DNA of 64,000 bases from Pareuzebyella sediminis (GTDB lineage Bacteria > Bacteroidota > Bacteroidia > Flavobacteriales > Flavobacteriaceae). Of the stretch, positions 52,421 through 60,915 are shown piece by piece. A model generated the notes under the pieces. The model ran no database searches. It saw only the letters and a list, made by a program, of their open reading frames with translations, and was not told where the DNA came from. The position numbers were made by a program, and so were the translations under genes. Every line of letters begins with the position of its first letter. Positions within the stretch are counted from its first letter, which is position 1. Location of the stretch: the NCBI RefSeq assembly GCF_008367235.1, contig NZ_VTZS01000001.1, forward strand, positions 62,001-126,000, written 5' to 3'.

Positions 52421-55240
52421 ATGACAACTTCAAGGCTGCCAAAATCTTTCACTCTGCTATTTTCAATAGTTACAACTTTAATTAGTTATTACTGTTTCGG
52501 TCAAGACCTACCATCTATAAAAAATTTTCATCCAACAGACTATAATGCTGAAAATCAGAACTGGGCAGTTTCGCAGTCCCCCGAAAAATTAATTTACGTA
52601 GCCAATAGTAAAGGACTTCTGGAGTTTAATGGTGCTTATTGGAAAACCTATCTCTCCCCAAACGAATCGATAATGAGATCGGTAAAAGTAGTCGATGAAC
52701 GTATCTACACAGGTTGTTATATGGAATTCGGTTTCTGGGAGAAAAACCAATCAGGAAACCTAACCTATACTTCTATATCACAAGAAATTGATGTCGACAT
52801 AATTGAAGATGAAGAATTTTGGGGTATAATCAATATTGACAATTTGATTATTTTTCAATCGTTAAAACGAATATATATCTTCAATGTAGAAGATAAATCT
52901 ATAAGTACTATTGATTCAGAAAGTAGAATAACAAAAATATTTAATGTCGATGAAGAAGTTTATTTTCAAAAATTCGGAGAAGGAATATTCACCATAAATG
53001 AAGGGGAGGAAGTGTTATTCCTTGATGATGATGTGTTCAAAATTGATGAAGTAGTTAATATTTTTGGAAGCCGCGAAGACTTTCTCATACTAACCAAAGA
53101 CAATGGTTTTTATAAATTGAACAAAAATGTAGCGGTAAAATCCAAAAGTTCATCAAATGAGATTTTGTCTAAAGTTAGTGTTTATGATGGTATTAAATTA
53201 AATGATAATAAATTGGCATTGGGCACAATCGCCGATGGTTTATTCATCTTAGACGAAAGGGAAGAAATTATTTCTCATATAAATTATGAACAGGGATTAA
53301 TAAACAATACCGTTTTGGCGGTTTTTGAAGATGTCACAAATAATATTTGGCTAGGACTTGATAACGGAATCTGCTATATCAATACAAATTCTCCATATGA
53401 ATTACATTATGAAAATAAAGGAATTCTAGGCAGTGTGTACGTCTCAATAATTCATGATGGTAATTTGTATTTAGGTACAAACCAAGGACTTTTTTACAAA
53501 AAACTGAACAGTAATGATAATTTTGGCTTTATTGAAGGTACCCAGGGCCAAGTATGGTCTTTAAAAGAGATCGAAGGCACCTTATTTTGTGGGCATAACG
53601 CGGGTACATTTATCATCGAAAGCACGCAAGCAAAGAAAATATCCAATGTTCAGGGTACATGGAAAATTGCCCAAATCGATGATAGGGCAGAATTACTTCT
53701 TCAAGGAAATTATGATGGATTGTATGTGCTGGAAAAATATAGTAATGGATGGAGACTCAGAAATAAAATAAAAGGCTTTAATAACTCATCGCGCTATTTT
53801 GAAATTCTCAAAAATGAGATCTTCGTAAATCATGAATACAAGGGTATTTTTAAATTAAAGATCGATAAATCATATTTTGCGGTTGAAGAGGTTTCCATTG
53901 ATACCACCTTAAAAGGTTCTAATTCAGGAATTACCAAGTATAATCAAGATTTATTGTATTCGTATAAACAAGGTATCTTTAAATATGATACAGTCAGCAA
54001 AACGTTTATCAAAGACAACTTCTTAAGCAAAGTATATACACCGAAAGATTATGAATCAGGAAAGTTAATTGTTGATGAAAATGCTAATATTCTGTGGGTT
54101 TTTACAAAGTCAAATATTACCTATATTACACCGACAGGTCTCACCGATGAAAAAAGAATTAAAACGATACCACTTTCCTCCAAAATTAGAAATAGCATTA
54201 TTGGATATGAGAATATTTCGGCTTTAAATAGTCACACTTATCTAACAGGGGCTACCTCCGGATATATTATAGTTGATACAAGAGTATCAAAAACCGAAAA
54301 CTTTAGCGTGCGTATTGGTCATGTACTTAATGGAAGTAACAACACGGTCTACGAAGAAAAAAATATTGATTCGAAAGGTCTGTATTCTAGTGATCAGAAA
54401 AATTTTGATATTTCATTTTATACTCCAGAATTTAATAAGTATGTAAAACCCGAATATCAATTTCAGCTTTTAGGAATATATGATGCTTGGAGTGATTGGT
54501 CTGAAAATTCCACTGCTTCTTTTGATAACCTTCCGTATGGGAAATACACGTTTAACGTAAGGGCTAGGATTGGAGATACCGTTTCAAACAACATAAGTAC
54601 CTATACCTTTGAAATAAAAAAACCATGGTATATTTCAAATGTTATGCTCTCGTTGAACGCGTTAGGTATATTGGCCTTTTTACTTCTCTCCTATTCCATG
54701 TATAATCATTATTATAAGAAACAGCGTCGCGAACTGATTATTAAAAATGAAAAAGAATTAAAGTTGACGAAAATCCAAAATGAGCAAGAAATAACGAAGC
54801 TTAAAAATGAGAAATTGAAAGTTGATTTTCAAAGCAAAAGTAAGGAATTAGCCGCTTCTCTCATGAGTATTGCCAAAAAGAACGATTTATTGAGAACGGT
54901 TAAGGAAAAATTGAGAATTTCGAAAGGCGCAAATGATGTAAATTCTGTTGTTGGTTTAATTAACAAGAACCTAGGCCAAAATGATGACTGGGAATTTTTT
55001 CAAGAGGCTTTTAACAATGCGGATAGTAATTTTTTAAAAAAACTTAAAGAATGCCATCCAACTTTAACACCAAATGATCTTAAATTATGTGGGTATTTAC
55101 GACTGAACTTATCGACCAAAGAGATAGCCAAACTACTTAATATTGCTCCAAGAAGTGTAGAAATCAAAAGATATAGGCTTCGGAAAAAATTGGATTTGGT
55201 ACACAAAGAAAACCTTGTAAACTACATATTGGAGTTATAA
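52421..55240 (+). CDS. Transmembrane one-component regulator: periplasmic propeller + Y_Y_Y sensor, TM, LuxR-type HTH
   Basis: 939 residues from the ATG at 52421; an upstream TTG (52388) is open but would not give a signal peptide. After a signal peptide ending near FGQD, a large periplasmic region (about 30-640) has repeated WLGL/LYLGT blade motifs of two-component-regulator beta-propellers. A Y_Y_Y domain follows (about 640-735, LPYGKYTFNVRAR). One TM helix (about 738-762) and a Lys/Glu coiled coil (765-830) lead to a C-terminal HTH (about 878-939, LTPNDLKLCGYLRLNLSTKE and RSVEIKRYRLRKKL). No histidine kinase or receiver domain is present, so it should transduce directly. It likely controls the adjoining operon. 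Confidence 0.88.
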   Translation: MTTSRLPKSFTLLFSIVTTLISYYCFGQDLPSIKNFHPTDYNAENQNWAVSQSPEKLIYVANSKGLLEFNGAYWKTYLSPNESIMRSVKVVDERIYTGCYMEFGFWEKNQSGNLTYTSISQEIDVDIIEDEEFWGIINIDNLIIFQSLKRIYIFNVEDKSISTIDSESRITKIFNVDEEVYFQKFGEGIFTINEGEEVLFLDDDVFKIDEVVNIFGSREDFLILTKDNGFYKLNKNVAVKSKSSSNEILSKVSVYDGIKLNDNKLALGTIADGLFILDEREEIISHINYEQGLINNTVLAVFEDVTNNIWLGLDNGICYINTNSPYELHYENKGILGSVYVSIIHDGNLYLGTNQGLFYKKLNSNDNFGFIEGTQGQVWSLKEIEGTLFCGHNAGTFIIESTQAKKISNVQGTWKIAQIDDRAELLLQGNYDGLYVLEKYSNGWRLRNKIKGFNNSSRYFEILKNEIFVNHEYKGIFKLKIDKSYFAVEEVSIDTTLKGSNSGITKYNQDLLYSYKQGIFKYDTVSKTFIKDNFLSKVYTPKDYESGKLIVDENANILWVFTKSNITYITPTGLTDEKRIKTIPLSSKIRNSIIGYENISALNSHTYLTGATSGYIIVDTRVSKTENFSVRIGHVLNGSNNTVYEEKNIDSKGLYSSDQKNFDISFYTPEFNKYVKPEYQFQLLGIYDAWSDWSENSTASFDNLPYGKYTFNVRARIGDTVSNNISTYTFEIKKPWYISNVMLSLNALGILAFLLLSYSMYNHYYKKQRRELIIKNEKELKLTKIQNEQEITKLKNEKLKVDFQSKSKELAASLMSIAKKNDLLRTVKEKLRISKGANDVNSVVGLINKNLGQNDDWEFFQEAFNNADSNFLKKLKECHPTLTPNDLKLCGYLRLNLSTKEIAKLLNIAPRSVEIKRYRLRKKLDLVHKENLVNYILEL

Positions 55241-55489
55241 CTACCGCAACACGAGGGCATTTTGCCTCAACCATACCCCTACAACCCTATTTTTTTATAA
55301 TTAATTAAGCCTCCCGAGCGCTCCCATCGTTGGTATGCACTAATTCAACTTTTGCCCTAGACCAAAGCCCTAGGACAGGTATTTTGACAAAAAAACTCTG
55401 TGTTAATTATCATGTCCGTTGTTGTTGAGGTTATTTTCTATTGAATCCACAATTTTAGGTGATAAGTTTAACAACCTTAAAAGCTATCA
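55241..55489. promoter_or_regulatory. Intergenic region upstream of the glucan operon
   Basis: 249 bases without a gene. Elements close to the -7 consensus are AACTTTTG (55350-55357) and TATTTTG (55380-55386), but neither is an exact match. The promoter of the operon is expected here, probably activated by the regulator encoded upstream. Confidence 0.35.
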
Positions 55490-58400
55490 ATGAATTCAAA
55501 TCGAGGCATATCCCTTACACTAGTTTTTCTGTTTTTTATGACATTGGCTTTGGCCCAATCCAACAGTGTTGTGGTACGCCAAAATGATGAAGGATCAAAA
55601 TTGGTTGTCAATGGAGAAGACTATATGATTAATGGCATGAATTGGGATTATGTCCCTATCGGTACGAGTGTTGTTAATTACAGTTTATGGAAACAGCCTG
55701 ATGATATTATCAAAGCGGCCCTAGATGCTGAAATGGGGCTATTACAGAATATGGGTGTAAATACTATACGTCAATATGAAGGGGTACCACCAAAGTGGAT
55801 TCAGTATATCTATGAGAACTACGGTATATACACTATGATCAACCACTCCTTTGGTCGCTATGGGCTTACCATCAAAGGCACATGGGTGCCAAATACAGAT
55901 TATGCCGACCCTGACACGCAACAAATACTTTTAACGGAGGTATCGGAATTGGTTAAGAAATATAAGGGCACCCCCGGGTTGCTTATGTACTTGTTGGGAA
56001 ATGAAAATAACTATGGGCTATTTTGGGACGGTGCGGAAACTGAGGATATTCCGATTGAAGAAAGAAGATCAACCCAACGGGCAAGGGCCATGTACCAGAT
56101 GTTTAACAAGGCAACCCAGGTACTAAAGTCTATTGACAGCTCGTTACCTGTGGCCTTGTGTAACGGAGATTTACTCTTCATAGATATCATCGCCGAAGAA
56201 TGTATAGACATTGATATATATGGAACCAATATGTACCGCGGTATTTCTTTTACGGATGCCTTTAAGACAGTTAAGGACAAATTGAACAAACCTTTGATGT
56301 TCTCTGAATTTGGTGCAGATGCATTCAATGCAATCGAAAACCGGGAAGATGAACGTGCACAGGCCTATTACATGTTAGGAAATTGGAAAGAAATTTATGA
56401 AAACGCATCGGGGATGGGCAAAGTCGGCAATTCTATTGGTGGTTTCACCTTCCAGTTTAGTGATGGTTGGTGGAAGTTCGACCAGACTAAGAATTTTGAT
56501 ATTCATGACAACAATGCGTCATGGTCTAACGGAGGATATCAAAAAGACTTCATAGAGGGAGAGAATAATATGAACGAAGAGTGGTTCGGCATATGCGCCA
56601 AGGGACCATCAAATGAAAGGGGGCTATATGATTTATACCCCCGAGCAGCCTACTATGCACTTAAAGAGGCACATCAATTAAATCCATATGCAGAAGGGGT
56701 AACGCTTGATTTGGTTGAAAATCATTTTACTAATATCGGCTTAATGGATGCGGTCTTGAGAGCACGTGGCGACAAAGCTGCGCTAGGAGGTTCTGCGCAT
56801 AAAATCAGCATCAGCAATTTAAGGGCCGAATTTACAACTTTCAATACAGGAGGTAGTTTGATCACTACACCCAATGGTCCGGACCCAAATGAAACTACCT
56901 ACCCAGATCAGCTTGGCTTTGATCACATGCAATCCTACTACGTTGGTGTTCAGGGTAATCCTACCTCCAACATGCGTGCAAATGTAAATTTTAATATTAT
57001 TGGTAACGTGGCTACCAATCCTATAGACGAAATATTCTATGAAAACAGGGCGAGGCCCCGAAGCGTTTCTACGGATGAAGGTCCTTTAGAAATTTCGGAC
57101 TGGAATAGAGTTCAAGTATATAGCGCCGAATATTCTTGGAATACAAAAAATTTCGACTTAAGGGGGTTTTATAGAACGGGCCACTACCATTGGGGCTATG
57201 AAGGTGATTTTTTCGGTCTTTATCGAGAAGCAAATTATGGCCCTAATCTCGATATTTATAATGGTGAGATAAGTGGTTTCGAATTAGATGGCAAAAAAGC
57301 GATCAACGGTTTAAAAGTCGCTTTCGGTCCTCAGCTATGGTGGGGTGCGAACCCTGCCTTTCTTTTGAAATATGCCAGAAAAATAGGCCAATTTGATATA
57401 GCTGCTGTATATCATGAAGATATATCCGACGCGCCTGAGGTAGTTACCTCGAATTTTATTCCACAACCAAAAACACGTAGAGCTACTATATATGCAAAAA
57501 GGGAAATTGGAAACTTGGGTGTTGAAATCGGAGGTATATGGGGCGGTCAGCCTCTCAATGGTAGAAGTTTTCAAATTGCACAGGGTGAACCAGGAAACTA
57601 CACGATAATTACCGATGAAATAAATGTCGGTGACAATTGGGGAGGTAAAGCGAAAATAACCTATTCAAAAGGAGCGTTTAACTGGTATGCGCAGGGGGCG
57701 GCCATGGGTTTGGTGGCTAATGGCGGTGCAGATCAAACGCAAACATTTACCGGTTGGAAATTAAAAGATTCCGGTAGCGGAAACCAGACTAACTTTCTTA
57801 CTGGGTTCACCTATACCTTTGGTAAACTCCAAATTGCCCCAAACTTTTTATGGCAGAAACCCATTGTAGCGGCAATGCCTAATGATGTTGAAGCACCTGG
57901 TCGACTGAGAAATATACAAGACGACCCGTTTGCGGTTAGGTCAAATAGGGAAACAACTGCCGGTGAGCTTTTGCTGACCTATGATCCCACACCTGCTACC
58001 TGGATGTATCAATGGGACAATGACAGGGCCGAAGATGCAAAATTGGCCATAAGTGCCGGATTTGTTTATCGCCACCATCCTACGGCCCAAGATGCGGCAA
58101 TTGGTTTTTTAGCCAATCGTACACTATTTGCATTTCCAAATTCTGCACCCGCAGAGGATTTATGGGAAGCCCATACACGCCTAGTATCGAAGGTAAGTAC
58201 TGACCTTGGGCTTATCGCCAATATCTACGCTGGCAATGGACAAGCGAATGGAAGTGATGAAAGGCTCATTCAGCGTGGCGGGGGTGACATTCGTGTTATT
58301 TATAAAAACATCAAAGTTGTACACTCCTTTAAAATCGATGATTGGGGTCCTTTCGACTATCATCGCGACTTCAACCTTACCTACCCCGTACAATTGATGT

Positions 58401-58621
58401 TAGACCTATCGACCACATTAGGGAAACCGGATTGGTTTATTCTACCCAATACAAAAATTGGAATACGCGGTACTTGGCGTTCTCTAAACGAATATTCGCC
58501 AAGGTATTTGCCCAATGTAGCACTCGAATTTGCAGAAGCACCTATTATTAGCCCCGTTGGATTCGATAATGGTAATGAATGGGAGATTAGAACGTATGTG
58601 CATATCAATATTGGGAAATAA
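55490..58621 (+). CDS. Secreted TIM-barrel glycosidase fused to a C-terminal outer-membrane-type beta-barrel
   Basis: 1043 residues with a signal peptide (about 1-23). Residues 25-420 are a GH2-type TIM barrel: acid/base E172 in LLGNENNYGLFW and probable nucleophile E273 in MFSEFGADAF, plus the substrate-cleft NGMNWDY and NHSFGRYG. From about 430 to the end, alternating strand pairs with aromatic ends (VQVYSAEYSW, FDLRGFYRTG, FDIAAVYHED, VEIGGIWGG) look like a porin-type transmembrane beta-barrel. A glycosidase with its own barrel could be anchored in the outer membrane. The exact GH family is not known to me; sugar and linkage are inferred from the GH16 neighbours. Confidence 0.82.
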   Translation: MNSNRGISLTLVFLFFMTLALAQSNSVVVRQNDEGSKLVVNGEDYMINGMNWDYVPIGTSVVNYSLWKQPDDIIKAALDAEMGLLQNMGVNTIRQYEGVPPKWIQYIYENYGIYTMINHSFGRYGLTIKGTWVPNTDYADPDTQQILLTEVSELVKKYKGTPGLLMYLLGNENNYGLFWDGAETEDIPIEERRSTQRARAMYQMFNKATQVLKSIDSSLPVALCNGDLLFIDIIAEECIDIDIYGTNMYRGISFTDAFKTVKDKLNKPLMFSEFGADAFNAIENREDERAQAYYMLGNWKEIYENASGMGKVGNSIGGFTFQFSDGWWKFDQTKNFDIHDNNASWSNGGYQKDFIEGENNMNEEWFGICAKGPSNERGLYDLYPRAAYYALKEAHQLNPYAEGVTLDLVENHFTNIGLMDAVLRARGDKAALGGSAHKISISNLRAEFTTFNTGGSLITTPNGPDPNETTYPDQLGFDHMQSYYVGVQGNPTSNMRANVNFNIIGNVATNPIDEIFYENRARPRSVSTDEGPLEISDWNRVQVYSAEYSWNTKNFDLRGFYRTGHYHWGYEGDFFGLYREANYGPNLDIYNGEISGFELDGKKAINGLKVAFGPQLWWGANPAFLLKYARKIGQFDIAAVYHEDISDAPEVVTSNFIPQPKTRRATIYAKREIGNLGVEIGGIWGGQPLNGRSFQIAQGEPGNYTIITDEINVGDNWGGKAKITYSKGAFNWYAQGAAMGLVANGGADQTQTFTGWKLKDSGSGNQTNFLTGFTYTFGKLQIAPNFLWQKPIVAAMPNDVEAPGRLRNIQDDPFAVRSNRETTAGELLLTYDPTPATWMYQWDNDRAEDAKLAISAGFVYRHHPTAQDAAIGFLANRTLFAFPNSAPAEDLWEAHTRLVSKVSTDLGLIANIYAGNGQANGSDERLIQRGGGDIRVIYKNIKVVHSFKIDDWGPFDYHRDFNLTYPVQLMLDLSTTLGKPDWFILPNTKIGIRGTWRSLNEYSPRYLPNVALEFAEAPIISPVGFDNGNEWEIRTYVHINIGK

Positions 58622-58633
58622 ATAGATAGACAG

Positions 58634-60034
58634 ATGAAAAAAGAATTTTTCCTTAACTCAAAATACCCAATACTCCTTAGCTTAATCGTTGCAGTTGCAT
58701 TAAGCTGTGAACGGGAACTTTCGGAAGAGGTTGAATTTGCAACTTTTCCTAACAATCCTGAGATTTTTATAGATGGTTTTAGTGGGGGCTTGCAGTATTT
58801 TCCATTTGCGGGCTCAAAATTCGACGCCTTTGATGTTGATACTGAAGTAAAATATTCAGGTACCTCATCGATGCGCCTTGATGTACCCAACTTTGGCGAT
58901 CCAGGGGGCGCATATGCAGGAGCCATTTTTCCGGATCAAACAGGTCGGAACCTTACGGGTTTTGATGCATTGACATTTTGGGCCAAAGCCTCACAGGCCG
59001 GCACCATTAATGAAATAGGCTTGGGAAACGACTTCGGTGAAAATAAATACCTCGTAACCAAATCGAATCTTAGAATCAGTACAGCTTGGACAAAGTATAT
59101 TATTCCTATTCCGAATCCAGAGAAACTTACTTTGGAAAAGGGCCTGTTTTGGTACGCTGAAGGGCCAGAGAATGAAAATGGGTATACCATCTGGATCGAT
59201 GAACTGAAATATGAGCAATTAGGGACCATTGCACAACCTAGACCGGCTATTTTAAACGGTAAGGACGAAGTGCGTCAAGGTTTTCTAAATGATCAAACCG
59301 CCTTGAGTGGACTTACACAGACGTTTAATATGGCATCAGGCCTTAATGAAACCGTCTCTGCGGCTCCGGCATACTTTGATTTTAATTCTTCGGATGTGAA
59401 TGTCGCGCAAGTAAGTGAATCTGGCTTGGTCTACATTTTGGGAACCGGAACCGCAAAGATTACCGCTAGCTTAGGCGGTATTTTGGCAAATGGTTCGTTG
59501 ACACTCAATGTTTCCGGGAGTTTTGATTTTGCTCCAACACCTTCTAGGGCCGAAAGTGATGTCATTTCCATATTTAGCGATGCGTACGATAATGTACCTG
59601 TAGACTTTTACAACGGTTTTTGGGAGCCCTTTCAAACCACGGAATCGGATGACTTTTCGATCGATGGAGATCATATTCTGAATTATACCAATTTCAATTT
59701 TGTGGGTAACCAGTTTAGTAATCCAACCGTAGACGCAACTTCAAAACCCAATTTTCACGTCGACATTTTTATTCCCGGTACAATAGATCCTGCAGTTAAT
59801 TTATTGATTACGCTTAAAGATTTTGGTGCTGATGGCGCTGATGGAGGTGGAGACGATGAGATTCAGCAAATTTTCTTTGTAAGCTCGGATTTTGTGCAAG
59901 GCACATGGAACAGTTTCGATATCTCGATTACGTTGACAAACAAAAATAGAATTGGACAGATCATATATGAGAATATTAACGGTTCACCGTTGTCCAATTT
60001 TTATGTAGACAACATCTATTTCTTTAATGAATAG
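58634..60034 (+). CDS. Multidomain glycan-binding lipoprotein (CBM, Ig-like BIG2, CBM)
   Basis: 466 residues. A lipoprotein signal ends in LSCERE. Residues about 45-205 form a beta-sandwich of CBM11-like type (FIDGFSGGLQYF, TFWAKASQAG, TIWIDELKYE). Residues about 215-300 are a BIG2 Ig-like domain (VAQVSESGLVYILGTGTAKIT). Residues about 305-466 form a second sandwich (VPVDFYNGFW, NFNFVGNQFS, SNFYVDNIYFF). No catalytic residues are apparent, so it is probably a surface glycan-binding protein. Starts 12 bases after the previous gene, in the operon. Confidence 0.82.
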   Translation: MKKEFFLNSKYPILLSLIVAVALSCERELSEEVEFATFPNNPEIFIDGFSGGLQYFPFAGSKFDAFDVDTEVKYSGTSSMRLDVPNFGDPGGAYAGAIFPDQTGRNLTGFDALTFWAKASQAGTINEIGLGNDFGENKYLVTKSNLRISTAWTKYIIPIPNPEKLTLEKGLFWYAEGPENENGYTIWIDELKYEQLGTIAQPRPAILNGKDEVRQGFLNDQTALSGLTQTFNMASGLNETVSAAPAYFDFNSSDVNVAQVSESGLVYILGTGTAKITASLGGILANGSLTLNVSGSFDFAPTPSRAESDVISIFSDAYDNVPVDFYNGFWEPFQTTESDDFSIDGDHILNYTNFNFVGNQFSNPTVDATSKPNFHVDIFIPGTIDPAVNLLITLKDFGADGADGGGDDEIQQIFFVSSDFVQGTWNSFDISITLTNKNRIGQIIYENINGSPLSNFYVDNIYFFNE

Positions 60035-60085
60035 TTCGATCTCAAAATAAAATAGATAGCTGAATCGGATAAACAGAAAAAAAGA

Positions 60086-60904
60086 ATGCAAACACTCTTA
60101 TTTAAATATGCTTTTTTGGTGTCGATACTGCTAACAATCGTAAGTTGTTCCAATGACGATACACAAACGGTTGCTCAGTTCACAGAACTAGTGATGCAAG
60201 ATGAGTTTGATGCCGATGGGGTTCCTGATAACTCAATTTGGACTTATAATATTGGAACTGATACAAACGGTTGGGGAAACAATGAATTGCAGTATTATAC
60301 CGACCGTAGTGATAATGTGAAAGTAGAAAACGGTGTACTTGTAATTACGGCAAAAGAAGAATCGTTTAATGGTTCGCCGTACACCTCGGCCAGACTGTTG
60401 ACGAAAGGATTATTTGAGCAGGCCTATGGGCGTTTCGAAGCTCGGATTCAATTACCTTATGGACAAGGTATATGGCCTGCATTTTGGCTGCTTGGTGCCG
60501 ACAAGCAGGAAGAATGGCCCCAAATAGGTGAAATTGATATTATGGAATATCGAGGTCAGGAACCCACCAAAATATCGGGATCGGTTCACGGGCCTGGATA
60601 CTCAGCTGCCGAAGCCATTACTAAGACTTACACATTACCTAACGATCGTTTTGATACCGGTTTTCACATATTCGGTATCGAATGGGCCCCGGACTATATT
60701 AATTTCTATGTAGATAATGTCTTGTATAATCAAATTACACCGGGCGATGTTACCGGCGAATGGGTCTTTGACCAACCCTTTTATATTTTATTGAACGTTG
60801 CCGTAGGGGGCTCTTTTGTGGGCTCACCAAACAACGAGACAATGTTTCCTCAGAGTATGTTAGTAGATTATGTGAGGGTCTACAAGAATGATAACTTAAA
60901 CTAA
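60086..60904 (+). CDS. GH16 endo-beta-glucanase (laminarinase-like) lipoprotein
   Basis: 272 residues with lipobox IVSCSND (Cys21). The GH16 catalytic motif is GEIDIMEYRG: nucleophile E149, D151 and acid/base E154. Other hallmarks are DEFDADGVPD, WGNNELQYYT, GRFEARIQLPYGQGIWPAFWLLG and the C-terminal MLVDYVRVYK. These fit the GH16 subfamily 3-type laminarinases that cut beta-1,3-glucan. It has no appended CBM; the neighbouring proteins supply them. It is the main reason for reading this operon as beta-glucan-related. Confidence 0.92.
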   Translation: MQTLLFKYAFLVSILLTIVSCSNDDTQTVAQFTELVMQDEFDADGVPDNSIWTYNIGTDTNGWGNNELQYYTDRSDNVKVENGVLVITAKEESFNGSPYTSARLLTKGLFEQAYGRFEARIQLPYGQGIWPAFWLLGADKQEEWPQIGEIDIMEYRGQEPTKISGSVHGPGYSAAEAITKTYTLPNDRFDTGFHIFGIEWAPDYINFYVDNVLYNQITPGDVTGEWVFDQPFYILLNVAVGGSFVGSPNNETMFPQSMLVDYVRVYKNDNLN

Positions 60905-60915
60905 AGAAGAGTACT

